From Ahaetulla prasina (taxonomy: Eukaryota; Chordata; Lepidosauria; Squamata; Colubridae), in contig NC_080548.1 of NCBI RefSeq assembly GCF_028640845.1, positions 14,168,814-14,232,813 on the forward strand: 64,000 nt of DNA. The letters are read 5' to 3'. The notes under the pieces are model-generated. The model saw only the letters and a program-made list of their open reading frames with translations. It was not told the DNA's origin and did no database searches. Of the stretch, positions 1 through 9,861 are shown one piece after another. The stretch's first letter is position 1. Each line of letters starts with the position of its first letter. Made by a program: the position numbers and the translations under genes.

Positions 1-507
1 CTCAGTGTACATAAAAGAAAAGATACCTTCATCAAGGCACAACACTTACAACACTTAATGATAGTCATAGGGTACAAATTTAACACTTAATGATACAATG
101 ATAGTCATAGGCTAAAAATAAGCAATCAGGAAACAATCAATATCAATATAAATCGTAAGGATACAAGCAGCAAAGTTACAGTCATACAGTCATAAGTGGA
201 AGGAGATGAGTAATGGGAACGATGAGAAGAATAGTAGTGCAGATTTAGTAAATAGTTTGACAGTGTTTAGGGAATTATTTGTTTAGCAGAGTGATGGCAT
301 TCAGGAAAAAACTGTTCTTGTGTCTAGTTGTTCTGGTGTGCTGTGCTCTATAGCGTCGTTTTGAGGGTAGAAGTTGAAACAGTTTATGTCCAGGATGCGA
401 GGAGTCTGTAAATATTTTCACAGCCCTCTTTTTGACTCGTGCAGTATACAGGTCCTCAATGGAAGGAAGGTGGGTAGCCATTGTTTTTTCTGCAGTTCTA
501 ATCCTTC
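1..507 (-). mobile_element. L3-like LINE, 3' fragment
   Basis: Reverse-complement matches the copies at 20555-21345 and 53527-54260: remnants of ICTSI-type RT C-terminus, TTRHKNSFF and ITLLNK, then the shared 3' UTR. Frameshifted and stopped, so dead. It ends about 100 bp before an EXTL1 exon, so it sits in an EXTL1 intron in antisense. Confidence 0.75.
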
Positions 508-607
508 AAAAGTAGAAGGCATGACTTCCATGTAGACAACCTGAAGCCTTCCAATGAAATATTCTCTTTCCTCAAACCGTTTTCCTGTTCTCTTCCATAC
601 CTTATAG

Positions 608-768
608 GTTGACTTTGCCTTTGTTGTATGGAGAAAGTTCCCTGGACGGATTGTAGGCTTCCCAATGCGCAGCCATTTTTGGGATACGGGCAAGAACCAG
701 TGGAGCTACACTTCAAAATGGACCAATGAGTTCTCGATGGTTCTCACTGCAGCAGCATTCTATCACAG
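608..768 (+). CDS. EXTL1: EXTL1 antepenultimate coding exon
   Basis: 161 bp; opens in phase 0 after a pyrimidine-rich tract and ttatag. It encodes 53 residues from VDFAFVVW to TAAAFYH and leaves two bases (AG) before donor gtatcc. The next exon supplies G to make arginine. The EXT1 counterpart has the same block with the WTN and SMVLT residues. Confidence 0.92.
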
Positions 769-3523
769 GTATCCTTCCTGGCAGAAGAACATCCTTGAGT
801 TGCAAAGAGCCCATTGAGGCCATCAAATCCAGTTCCTGCTCAGTGCTGGAATGCCGAGGGATGTCTCCCTGAGATACGGCTGTCAGCTTTTGCTTGAACT
901 CTTCCTTGGAAGGAAAGCTTAGCATCCCCCTTAATCATTGGTTCACACCGCTGTTGCTTGCTTTGCTGGCTGAGGAATTCTGGGAGTTGAGGTCCACAAA
1001 TTTTAAAGTTGCTAAGGTTGGAGACCCCTGTTCTAAATGATGCATCCTCAGATGATTAAAAAATAGATTGTGGTGCAGGAGACGCACCTGGAAGGGAGCA
1101 GGTGGAGGATGGGAAGCCCTATACATTTCTGCAGGGATCTTCTTTCTGCCCGCCTCTGTGTTTTCCTTCCACAGGTATTATCACAGCCTCTTCAGCAACT
1201 ATTTGCCTGCCAAACTAAGGAGCTTTGTTGACCAGATTGCCAACTGTGAGGACATATTGATGAACTTTCTGGTTTCTGCTGTAACCAAATTGCCCCCCAT
1301 CAAGGTGACCCAGAAGAAACATCTCAGGGAGAGCCCACCTCAGCAGGTAGGCAGACACGGACAGGAACCAAGGGGGCAGAGGAGAAAACGGAAGGAATTA
1401 TTCCTGCCTTGGAAGATTTTTCTTCCAACACTTCTTGATGCCCTTTAAATGTGACTTAGGCCGGCCTTCTCCCATTGGGTGACCTTTGGACCAGTGGTGA
1501 AATGTAAAATTTGTTACTACCGGTTCTGTGGGGGTGGCTTGGTGGAGGGCTAATGTGACTAGGTAGGTGTGGCCAACTTTTTTTTTCTTTTAAAAAGCAT
1601 TTTTTCTACAACCTCTTCAGCCGAAGAGGTTGTAAAAAATGCTTTTGAAAGGCTCTGACAATCAGGCAACTCAGCTGGGATCGCATTTTTTACAACCTCT
1701 TTGGCTGAAGATGTTGTAGAAAAAATGCTTTTAAAAGGCTCTGATGATCCCAGCTGAGCCACGCGATCATCAGAGGCTTTTTTTTTTTACTTTTAAAAGC
1801 ATTTTTTTGGCCAAAGAAAAAAATGCTTTTAAAAGAAAAAAAAACCTCTGATGATTGTGCAGCTCAGCTGGGCATAGTGGGGGGAGGGATTTTTGCTACA
1901 GTTCTCCAAACCACCTGCCGCCATCATTACCTGATCAGCGATCCGGTCTGAACCGGGAACATTTCACCCCTGCTTTGGATATATGAGGATTTTACTCCCA
2001 TAAGGAGAGTATTGGCTACTGACGGTGGGAATTGACACACCAGTTTAAAGGATAGCAGCTTGTCCAGCTGTACTTATGCTAGTCTTTGGAATCCATAACC
2101 TAGCAGAGAGGTCCACGTGGCTCTTTTGAACCAGAGTTAATTGTTCAGTGTAGAGAACTTGTGAGCCAAGAGCACTTTTTCAATAGGGGAATATATATAT
2201 ATACGTGAAGCTCTTATGGCAGCTGGACGATATACAGAAAGGTGAAAACTTCCATGTTTAGAGGGAGTTCACCTCTTAATGCCCGTTGTTGAGAAGCAAT
2301 GGCAGAAGGTAGCTTTGTTTTTTGTCATCCTTATCCAGAATTTGAATTAAAAAAATTATATCAGCTCTGGTACAAGGAAGCACTCACTATGGAAAGCAAA
2401 AGAGGCCAATTGTACTTCTTGTCCATTCAGAATTTCACTCTCTAAAAATGTGCCTGAAATTGAAAGTCATTTTGTGAAACAGTAAAAGTGCTGGCTAAAA
2501 AAACAAGATACAGTAGAACCACTGGTCATGGCCATAATTCGTTCCATAACATCGGTCGCAAACCGATTTGGTCATGACCCGACCCTAATTTTGGAAATTT
2601 GGCGCTTACAAAAAAAAAATTGGCGCAGAAATTGGCCGCAAAAAAAAAAAAATTGTGAATTTTTTGATTGGAACCCGATTTGGTCTTGGTTAGAAACGTT
2701 TGTGACCAGAGGTTCTACTGTACCATAAGTTCTAGTTCTGCCTTAGGCATGAAAGCTGAGTAACTGGTCCAGTCACCAGGAAAGTTTGAGTTCTAGTCCT
2801 GCCTTAGGCATGAACACCGATTGGGTAACTTTAGGCCAATCACCAGGAGACTGTGAGTTCTAGTCCCGCCTTAGGCATGAAAGCGGAGTAACTGGTGCAA
2901 TCACCAGGAGAGTTTGAGTTCTAGTCCCACCTTAGGCATGAACGCCGATTGGGTAACTTTAGGCCAATCACCAGCAGACTGTGAGTTCTAGTCCCGCCTT
3001 AGGCATGAAAGCTGAGTAACTTGTCCAATCACCACAAGAGTTTTAGTTTTAGTCCCGCCTTAGGCATGCAAGTCGATTGGGTAACTTTAGACCAATCACA
3101 AGGAGACTGTCAGTTCTAGTCCCATTTTAGGCATAAAAGCTGGCTGGGTGACTTTGGGCCAGCCCCCCTCTCTCAGCCAACCCACCTTACAGGATTGTCG
3201 TTGTGTGGAAAATGGGAAGAAACAGGGTTTATCATGTATATTGAATTATTTCTAAAGTAATAAAGATGGTATAAAAAAATCTCCTATAATAACGATTCTC
3301 GGTCTCTTTCCTTGTCTTCTCTCGGTTTCTGAAGCTCCTGAAAAGTGCACCCGCATCCAACAGCAGCCTACATTTCGCTCAGCGCCAAGAGTGCGTCAAT
3401 CACTTTGCTGCCTGGTTTGGCTACATGCCTCTGGTGCATTCGCAGTTGCGCTTGGACCCAGTCCTTTTCAAGGATCAGGTATCTGTGCTACGGAAAAAGT
3501 ACCGACAACTGGAGAGAGACTAA
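608..3523 (+). CDS. EXTL1: EXTL1, exostosin-like glycosyltransferase 1, last three coding exons (partial gene)
   Basis: Coding exons 608-768, 1175-1346 and 3335-3523 join in phase (2, then 0) to a 173-residue C-terminus ending at TAA 3521-3523; earlier exons lie left of the window. Exostosin-family proteins are type II ER/Golgi membrane enzymes of heparan sulfate synthesis, and this part is the C-terminal GT64 (N-acetylglucosaminyltransferase) domain. Visible family blocks are [56 protein letters not shown] (the most conserved EXT block), [19 protein letters not shown] and [17 protein letters not shown]. Splice sites are normal: acceptors ttatag, ccacag, ctgaag; donors AG|gtatcc and CAG|gtaggc. 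The family assignment is near certain. The choice of EXTL1 over EXT1, EXT2 or other EXTL genes rests on the neighbour SLC30A2, as in human 1p36.11. The gene converges tail-to-tail on SLC30A2, 20.4 kb away. Confidence 0.93.
950..1033. mobile_element. MITE-P half element
   Basis: Only the right arm of the foldback remains: GCTGGCTGAGGAATTCTGGG through GGAGACCCCTG. It lies in an EXTL1 intron. Confidence 0.6.
1175..1346 (+). CDS. EXTL1: EXTL1 penultimate coding exon
   Basis: 172 bp between ccttccacag and donor CAG|gtaggc. It encodes [16 protein letters not shown], then the family-diagnostic [19 protein letters not shown] and IKVTQKK, then a divergent RESPPQQ end. It closes in phase 0. Confidence 0.94.
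1492..1972. mobile_element. MITE-G insertion (hAT-like)
   Basis: Begins CAGTGGTGAAATG and ends CATTTCACCCCTG, flanked by 8-bp duplications ctttggac (1484-1491) and ctttggat (1973-1980). Inside are two foldbacks of TTTTAAAAGCATTTTTT-type arms around GAAGAGGTTG. It has no coding capacity. Confidence 0.85.
1973..2510. other. Unassigned intronic sequence
   Basis: EXTL1 intron sequence with no recognised repeat or conserved reading frame. A short (AT)n tract sits near 2193-2204. Confidence 0.5.
2511..2720. mobile_element. TA-flanked MITE (Tc1/mariner-like)
   Basis: Ends are inverted copies of CAGTAGAACCNCTGGTCA, and TA lies directly outside both ends (2509-2510, 2721-2722). The 210-bp body is A-rich with no coding frame. 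Confidence 0.75.
2728..3165 (+). repeat. Higher-order minisatellite grown from a SINE body
   Basis: The anchor TTCTAG recurs at 2730, 2791, 2858, 2919, 2986, 3047 (as TTTTAG) and 3114. The spacings alternate 61, 67, 61, 67, 61, 67, giving a 128-bp two-monomer unit present three times plus a final monomer. The monomers differ consistently: the 61-bp form carries GAGTAACT and the 67-bp form carries GATTGGGTAACTTTAGGCC. Confidence 0.9.
3114..3285 (+). mobile_element. SINE 3' half, parent of the minisatellite
   Basis: The last monomer runs into a squamate-SINE-like body: GGCTGGGTGACTTTGGGCCA, CTCTCTCAGCCAACCCACC, TTACAGGATTGT, then AATAAAGATGGTATAAAAAA as a tail. The tail ends about 50 bp before the terminal EXTL1 exon. 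Confidence 0.6.
3335..3523 (+). CDS. EXTL1: EXTL1 terminal coding exon
   Basis: 189 bp including TAA at 3521-3523. The acceptor follows a long pyrimidine tract and ends ctgaag. The first ten or so residues ([10 protein letters not shown]) are not conserved; the rest is typical of the family, with [20 protein letters not shown] and a [17 protein letters not shown]-terminus that aligns with EXT1. Confidence 0.93.
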   Translation, partial: LLKSAPASNSSLHFAQRQECVNHFAAWFGYMPLVHSQLRLDPVLFKDQVSVLRKKYRQLERD

Positions 3524-3611
3524 TTCTGGGGAGAAAGCCCACTGCTGCTCTCTGGGAAGGCGCTTGGAGAAGAAGACACCAGCCATGCTGGACTCACTGC
3601 TTACTCTAGGC

Positions 3612-3733
3612 CAGGGGTCTCCAACCTTGGCAGCTTGAAGACTTGTGAATTTCAACTCCCAGAATCAGCAAAGCTGGGAACTCTGGGAGTTGAAGTCCAC
3701 AAGTCTTAAAGTTGCCAAGGTTGGAGACCTCTG
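3612..3733. mobile_element. MITE-P foldback in the EXTL1 3' UTR
   Basis: Starts CAGGGGTCTCCAACC and ends GGAGACCTCTG, with duplications ctctaggc (3604-3611) and ctctgggc (3734-3741). The two arms pair over almost the whole length, so the EXTL1 transcript would carry a long hairpin. Confidence 0.88.
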
Positions 3734-3883
3734 CTCTGGGCCATTGGCGCTATTGCCGGATTTTGGGTTGGGTTCACTGCATCGATGCCTTTGAGCTTTG
3801 GATACTAAAAAAAGGAAATTGTCACTGGTAGCCAGGGGTGGTGCCAGATGAACGTTCAGTCTTTATTGGGTTTTACCAGTATC

Positions 3884-3889
3884 AATAAA
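3884..3889 (+). terminator. EXTL1: EXTL1 poly(A) signal
   Basis: AATAAA 361 bp after the stop codon, in sequence reading ATCAATAAAGTTTTGCAG. It implies a 3' UTR of roughly 390 bases that carries a MITE-P foldback at 3612-3733. No better hexamer lies nearer the stop. Confidence 0.6.
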
Positions 3890-4050
3890 GTTTTGCAGAA
3901 AACAGCTGTTTCTTGAATGCCCTCAAGTAGCCATCTCTTTTCAGGTCGAGAGACAGAAATACTGGCTTTGGTGTTTTGACAACGGATGGGGAACATTGGT
4001 TCAAAATCTGTGGGGCCTAAATCTACATTGGCTTCTCCTGACCATGAGCT

Positions 4051-4240
4051 AGGATTTATTTATTTATTTATTTAATTTGTCACAACATTATATATAAGCA
4101 TAAGCATGAAATAACTATACTATATATAAGCATATATATAACCATAAGTATGTAATAATATATGAAATTGGATACAATCAAAGGGAACATTAGGATTATT
4201 AATTAACATTATTATTATTTAATAATTAACATTATTAATT
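4051..4240 (-). mobile_element. LINE-B 3' tail
   Basis: Starts (ATTT)n then AATTTGTCACAACATTATAT, the reverse complement of the TGTTGTGACAAAATAAAT tail of other LINE-B copies. It stands back-to-back with the next LINE-B copy. Confidence 0.6.
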
Positions 4241-4249
4241 AACATTAGG

Positions 4250-5275
4250 ATTGCAGGTGGTGAACTCAGACAAAGGGTATATTTTTGAGTTGCTTGTTAT
4301 TTCCCTGCTTCTCAGCAGAGGCTCAAGTTCTCAAGTTATTGTGTTCTCTTTGCTGACAATGTCAAATTATTTAAGACCACCAACAATACTACTACCCTTC
4401 AAAAAGACCTTGACTTTGTATCCGATTGGTCTAAAACTTGGCAACTCCAAATCTCAACCAGCAAATGCTCAGTCTTACATATTGGAAAAAAGAACTCAAA
4501 CACTAAGTACAAGCTTGATGGACATTACCTTACAGATGACCCCCACCCTGTAAAAGACCCTGGAGTTTTCATATCAAATGATCTAAGTGCCAAAGCCCAC
4601 TGCAACTATATAGCAAAAAAGGCTCTCAGAGTTGTAAACCTAATTTTGCGTACCTTCTTTTCCAAAAACTCTACACTACTAACCAGAGCATACAAAACAT
4701 CTGCTAGACTTATTCTTGAATACAGCTCACCTGTCTGGAACCCATACCACATCTCTGACATTAATACAATTGAACGAGTCCAGAAATATTTTACAATAAG
4801 AGTTCTCTGCTCCTCTGTAAACAACAAAATACCTTATACCACCAGACTTGAAATCCTGGGATTAGAAAACTTAGAACTCCGCCGACTCCGACAAGACCTG
4901 TGATTAACACACAGAATCATCTATTGCAATGTCCTTCCTGCTAAAGACTGCTTCAGCTTCAATCGCAATAATACAAGAGCAAACAATAGATTCAAACTTA
5001 ATGTTAACCGCTTCAATCTTGATTGCAGAAAATATGACTTTTGTAACAGTTGTTAACGCTTGGAACACACTACCTGACTCTGGTCTCTTCTCAAACTCCC
5101 AAAAGCTTTAACCAAAAACTGTCTACTATTGACCTCACCCCATTTCTAAGAGGACTATAAGGGGTGTGCATAAGTGCACAAAAGTGCCTACCGTTCCTAT
5201 TCTAATGTTTCCTTTCATTGTATGTGCTTGTATATAATGTTGTGACAAAATAAAATAAAATAAAAAGAGGCATTT
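4250..5275 (+). mobile_element. LINE-B, 3' third of ORF2 plus tail
   Basis: Conceptual translation with frame breaks runs from an RT motif FADNVKLFKT (the second catalytic Asp of the usual FADD is Asn here) through [38 protein letters not shown] and LTPFLRGL, then the GGGGTGTGCATAAGTGCAC tail and (AAAAT)n. Internal stops show it is dead. I place it in the CR1/L2 group without naming a subfamily. Confidence 0.8.
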
Positions 5276-5756
5276 GCCAATGCCTCCTTGTTGGACTTCT
5301 CTTAAAAGCGAGATGTTTTAAGCATAGGATTTATTTCTGACAATGAGCAAAGCAGGGAGGTTCATGATCAAAGACAACATCCTTCTGATTTGTAAGCTCT
5401 ACTGGCCTATGGGGCAGAAATATAAATTCCCTGAAAAATTTGGAAAGATTGGGGTCCATTAGCAAAAAGGGAGCATACCAATTGCGACATGTTTTAGCCA
5501 AGGTATCAAAATGCATTACTATACTGTATACTAGCCCGGCTCTCTATCTTTGGCAGCTGAACCGATTAATTTCTGAGTCAATTATGGTGCAAGGGGAAAA
5601 AATTGCTGGGTATGCAGTTTTGCAGCAGAAACACAAAAGCTTAAAAGGGACATATTTCTCACTCATATGTCTTGTTCCACCTTCTCTGTTGTGCCCCCAG
5701 ATCCCCTTCCTCTTCTACACTTTAAAGTGCTCTAATGCCATGCTGTTCTTCCTATT
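5276..5756. other. Unassigned intergenic sequence
   Basis: No recognised repeat family, RNA gene or conserved frame; short open frames on both strands look like chance. Confidence 0.4.
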
Positions 5757-6480
5757 GTGACCGAGGCCCAAGTAGTGATTACCAAACACAATTCAGGCCT
5801 GAACAAACTTATTTTATTAAAAAAGTTGAGAATTAATCCATTCTCAGCTTAGTCCAAAACAAATTCTTCATAAACAATCCTTCGGCCTTATCAACAACCT
5901 TTGTTGTCTTTGGCAACCTGCCAAAGGCTTTTCTTGGCAAAAACCCCACAAAGTTCAAGAGACGCTGACAAGAAGCAATGGAATCAACATTGCTTTTCCA
6001 CAAAACCCAATGGCTCATTGCTGCTCTTTTAAGTCTTATGGGAATGGCCAATCATCTTCTGGCCTTACTCCTGAGTCCTTTTTGCTTCAGCTGCTCTTGC
6101 CTTCTGGCAGCTCTTCTCATGCATGCACTAGGAACAGGCTCCTTCTGTTCCTCTGCCTCTCTGCTCTCTGTCTCTGGAGGCTTCGGAGTCCGCGCATCAC
6201 TCCCAGATGGCCCTGGGAGTGCATCTCTGCCTCCGATGCAAAGCCCTCATCCGGGCCTTCCCCTGACTCTAGGACTGACCCATCGTCCTCCCCAGCTTCC
6301 TCACTGTCCAACTCCGCTGCCAGGTCCGCAGGCTGCTGGCAGACCACACTTCCAATGTTTTCTGCAACAGAGCAGAGAGGTGGCATCGCCATCCTCCTTT
6401 GCAGTTTGATACTGTTTTTAAACAGTGATGAATAAACAGGAGGGAGAAAAAGCAAATTGCTGGCTGGCTCTCACTTTTGG
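5757..6480 (-). mobile_element. Possible LTR-retroelement fragment
   Basis: The left edge TGACCGAGGCCCAAG resembles the edge at 49138. A reverse-strand AATAAAATAAG signal lies near it. A reverse-strand acidic frame at 6117-6455 (SEEAGEDDGSVLESGEG) looks like degraded retroelement coding sequence. No clean TG...CA pair with a target duplication was found. Confidence 0.3.
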
Positions 6481-6619
6481 CATTTCTATTGTTGCTCACT
6501 GGAAATGCTTCTTCAGTTGGTTCTCTGCCTGATGAAGATTATGCAGATTTTTGGAAATGATTCTGAAGGACTGAGGAATCAATAGAAGAGAATATTTGTA
6601 GCTCAAGGTTGAACTGTTG

Positions 6620-6949
6620 AGTCCTTGGTGCTCTCTGCGCTGTCGTAGTTTTCTTGCAGACTTTTCATTACCCAACTAGGTAACGTCATCAGTGCACTGT
6701 AGATATTACTTAGTTGGGTAAAGCAACATCTGTAAGAAAACAGCCAAGCCAGTGGTGGGCTGCTACCGGTTCGGACCAGTTCAAACAAACCAGTAATTCC
6801 AACCAGTGGCTGGGCCTGGCGCTATCATGTCCTATATAATCTCCGGGTTTTCGATGGCATGCGTGCGCTCACATTTTCGGTTCCAGGAGAACCAGTTGTT
6901 ACAGTATATGACACCCACCTCTGAGCCAAGCTCAGAAAGTACCAAGGAC
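6620..6949. mobile_element. MITE-Q foldback, interrupted
   Basis: The arms GTCCTTGGTGCTCTCTG and its inverse near GTACCAAGGACT enclose GTTTTCTTGCAGAC and ACCCAACTAGGTAACGTCAT pairs. A MITE-H copy at 6750-6923 splits the right arm. Confidence 0.65.
6750..6923. mobile_element. MITE-H inserted in MITE-Q
   Basis: CAGTGGTGGGC to CCACCTCTG with perfect duplications agccaagc at 6742-6749 and 6924-6931. The duplicated bases belong to MITE-Q, which fixes the order of insertion. Confidence 0.85.
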
Positions 6950-7333
6950 TCCATGGTTTGAGGAATGAAAACGGGCTGCGTGGAAGTGCCAGGAATTACT
7001 GATTTGGTTGAGGTTTTCCCAACATGGAAAGGAAAAAAAAGAGATGAGAAAGGAGGTTAAAGAATACGTTGCTATAATATCTGCTGAAAGATTAGTGAGG
7101 CTAATGTTTGTATTTTTGCTTTGGGGAAGGATTTGGTTACTATTTTCTTGGCAAAAAAATATATGGGAATGAAGCCAAATGGAGACATAATTCCTTGATT
7201 TCCTTTCCTGGTGGGGCTGACATAGTTGCTCTAAAATGTTTCCTACATCTGAATGGCTGATGAACAGAAATCAATAATGCCACAATTAGATGTCAAGCCA
7301 AGGAAGACTTGGGAACTGAATATCAGTCGAAAT
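6950..7333. other. Unassigned intergenic sequence
   Basis: A+T-rich sequence with no recognised repeat or gene signal. Confidence 0.4.
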
Positions 7334-7499
7334 CAGGGGTCTGCAACCTTCAACACTCAAAGAGCCATTTGGACCCGTTTCCCATAGAAAAGAAAACACT
7401 GGGAGCCACAAAACCCTTCCTGCACCTGACTATTTCCTGAGCAGCCATTCTGGGGGTTGAAGTCCACAAGTCTTAAGTTTCCAAGGTTGGAGACCCCTG
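7334..7499. mobile_element. hAT-like element, chimeric with a MITE-P right end
   Basis: The left end CAGGGGTCTGCAACC and AAAGAGCCATTTGG are typical of an amniote hAT. The right end is the MITE-P arm GTTGAAGTCCACAAGTCTTA to GGAGACCCCTG. Confidence 0.55.
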
Positions 7500-7542
7500 A
7501 TCTACACAGATGAAAGAATCCTCCTCCTCCTCCTCCTTATTA

Positions 7543-7960
7543 TTTATTTATTTATTTGTCAGCAAGTATAAGGAAACAAGTAACGGTATAGCCATAGACA
7601 TGGACACATGAAAAAGAAATTGGCACAAAAAAGGATAAAAATAGGCAAAACCTAGCCATAAACACATAGAATGATGACATGTAAATGGGGACAGTAGGAC
7701 AGGGATGGTAGCAGTGGCGGGTTGCCCCCGGTTCAGACCGGTTTGCAAGAACCGGTAGTAAAACCGGCGGGAGGCTCCACCCACTGACCTGGATGTCATC
7801 AGGAAGCTTCCCGCACAGAAGCGCCTGTGTGCGCACGGCCCCGTTGAGAACCGGTAGTAAAGGTAAGTGGAACCCACCCCTGGATGGTAGGCACGCTGGT
7901 GCACTTATGCACGCCCCCTTAGGGACCTCTTAAGAAACATAAAAGGTCCACGGTAGACAG
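7543..7960 (-). mobile_element. LINE-B 3' end
   Basis: Begins (TTAT)n, runs through the tail complement GGTAGGCACGCTGGTGCACT and CACGCCCCCTTAG, then the coding remnant. Split by the MITE-H at 7712-7882. Confidence 0.75.
7712..7882. mobile_element. MITE-H inserted in LINE-B tail
   Basis: CAGTGGCGGGTTGCCC to GGAACCCACCCCTG; perfect 8-bp duplication gatggtag at 7704-7711 and 7883-7890. Removing it restores the LINE-B motif GGATGGTAGGCACGCTGG. Confidence 0.9.
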
Positions 7961-8091
7961 TTTAAGGTAAAAGGTATGGGTTATTTATGCTAGATAAATC
8001 CCAGAGTCTGGTAACCAAGTATGTGATTCAGCTGGGGAAACAGTATTTCTTTCCCTCTATTGCCAAAGCAGGACAAGAGCACTGCCTAAAT

Positions 8092-8241
8092 CAGGGGTCT
8101 CCGACCTTGTCAACTTTAAGACTTGTGGACTTCAACTCCCAGAATTCCTTAGACAGCAAAGTTGAGCTGAGCAAAGCTGGCTGAGGAATTCTGGGAGTTG
8201 AAGTCCACAAGTCTTAAAGTTGATAAGTTTGGAGACCCCTG
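8092..8241. mobile_element. MITE-P foldback
   Basis: CAGGGGTCTCCGACC to GGAGACCCCTG with duplications gcctaaat (8084-8091) and gcctaaac (8242-8249). Confidence 0.88.
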
Positions 8242-8388
8242 GCCTAAACGAAACCTCTCTTCACGTGAAAAGACATTTCCTGGCCGTGGCACAAATCCAC
8301 TTCTTACAAGCCAGGAATTGGGTCTTCCATTAAACTATCTCTTTCCAAATACACCTTCAGGGAAGCTCTGGGCAAAGTAACAAAAGTT

Positions 8389-8497
8389 ATCAGAGCTGAA
8401 GAAGCTTCTTGGATGAGAAGCAAAATATCTCTTCAAAGAAAAACCAGAAAGTCCCGTTGCCTCTTGAAAAAAAAAAAAGCACCTTTGGGATAATAAA
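8389..8497. mobile_element. MITE-S right half
   Basis: GAGCTGAAGAAGCTTCTTGG, GATGAGAAGC, AAACCAGAAAGTCCCGTTGC and GCACCTTTGGGA match one arm of the foldbacks at 28842 and 38757. Confidence 0.6.
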
Positions 8498-8625
8498 GTT
8501 ATTGTTATTTGTGAGCATCCCATTGCAGGCCTTCAGGCAGTGGTTCTCAACCTTTATAGTGCTATGACCCCTTTAGTACAATTCCCCATGATGTGGCGAC
8601 CCCAACCGTAAAATTATTTTCGTTT

Positions 8626-8880
8626 TCAATTTATCGCGCCTGAAGCCGTATTGGCTAGCGATCTGAACTGCTTGCGATTGCCTTGAGGACGGAGGCATTA
8701 AAGCGGAGACTCCTCCCCTATTAAGTTTATTGCGCCTGAAGCCAGATTAGGCTAGCGATTGGGAGTGATTGCAGCTGGCTTGAGAGGGAGACATCAGAGC
8801 AAAGATTTCTCTCTTTTTAAATTCATCGCGCCTGAAGCCGAATTCGGCTAGCGATTTGAAGAGCCTGCAGCTGGCTTGTG
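8626..8880 (+). repeat. Three 96-bp tandem units inside the SPIN element
   Basis: The phrase GCGCCTGAAGCC, followed some bases later by GGCTAGCGAT, recurs with its GCGCC ending at 8640, 8736 and 8832, exactly 96 bp apart. The units have diverged and the third is cut by the LINE-B insertion. Confidence 0.85.
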
Positions 8881-8883
8881 GAG

Positions 8884-9258
8884 TCAACACTTCAGCTTTA
8901 ATTGCAATAATACAAGGGCAACCAATAGATTTAAACTTAATGTAAACCGCTTTAATCTAGATTGCAGAAAATACGACTTCTGCAACAGAATCATCAGTGC
9001 TTGGAATACTTTACCTGACTCTGTGGTCTCTTCCCATAATCCTAACAGCTTTAACCAAAAACTTTCTACTATTGACCTCACCCCATTCCTAAGAGGACCA
9101 TAAGGGGCGTGCATAAGCGCACAAACGTGCCTACCGTTCCTGTCCTATTGTTTTTCTTTTCTTCTTCCTATATATGTTTATATGTGTATATACTATATAA
9201 TCTTTTTGTATGATGTTGTGACAAAATAAATAAATAAAATAAATAAATAAATAAATAA
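8884..9258 (+). mobile_element. LINE-B 3' end inserted in the SPIN element
   Basis: 5'-truncated copy: [32 protein letters not shown] and LTPFLRGP frames, then GGGGCGTGCATAAGCGCAC and (AAAT)n. Confidence 0.85.
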
Positions 9259-9581
9259 ACCATTTGAGTGTGATTCTTGGACTCGCAAGTATACTTCCCA
9301 TATTTCCGATGGTCTTAGGCGACCCCTGGCAAATCGTCATTCGACCCCCAACGGGGTCGCGACCCATAGGTTGAGAACCGTTGCCTTAAGGTCTTACCAA
9401 TCAACTGATCCTTTCTACAGCCTGCTAATTACAAAGCAGCCATTTTTTTCTTTTTTTGAATATATATTTTAAATATATAATTTTTGAAAACTACGGAATA
9501 CATTCAGATCCCTGCTTTGTATGTCAGGTTCAAATGGCTACAGGTTTATGGCATGCTAACTCTCCCTACAAGAATCTAAAC

Positions 9582-9732
9582 CAGGGGTCTCCAACCTTGG
9601 CAACTTTTAAGACTTGTGGACTTCAATTCCCAGAATTCCTTAGCCAGCAAAGCTGCGCTGAGCAAAGCTGAGTGAGGAATTCTGGGAGTTGAAGTCCACA
9701 AATCTTAAAATTCCCAAGGTTGGAGACCCCTG
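9582..9732. mobile_element. MITE-P foldback
   Basis: CAGGGGTCTCCAACC to GGAGACCCCTG with imperfect duplications atctaaac (9574-9581) and ttctagac (9733-9740). Confidence 0.82.
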
Positions 9733-9740
9733 TTCTAGAC

Positions 9741-9860
9741 CAGCGGTGTCAAACTCACGTCGTCACGGCAGTGTCACGTGACATATCGGAACTTCCACCC
9801 CCCCCCTTTGTTAAACTGTGTGACGCATCTGGCCTGTGGGCCGGGAGTTTAACAGCACTA
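9741..9860. mobile_element. hAT-like MITE directly abutting MITE-P
   Basis: Starts CAGCGGTGTCAAACTC and ends GGGAGTTTAACAGCACTA; the same ends appear at 24314 and 35687. It begins at the duplication base of the preceding MITE-P. Confidence 0.5.
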
Positions 9861-9861
9861 C

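Larger units (their letters stand above)
8538..9383 (-). mobile_element. SPIN-like hAT transposon, non-autonomous, interrupted
   Basis: The ends read CAGTGGTTCTCAACC and GGTTGAGAACCGTTG, with duplications ccttcagg (8530-8537) and ccttaagg (9384-9391). The reverse strand shows GGGTCGCGACCCC and GTCGCCTAAGACCATCGGAA, which are hallmarks of the Space Invaders (SPIN) hAT family. No transposase frame remains. It contains three 96-bp tandem units and a LINE-B insertion. Confidence 0.85.

Noticed and set aside
713..925. A 70-codon reverse-strand frame
   Set aside because: It is the antisense shadow of the EXTL1 exon at 608-768 and flanking intron.
2728..3165. A CRISPR-like array
   Set aside because: Units are contiguous with no unique spacers, and the setting is a vertebrate intron.
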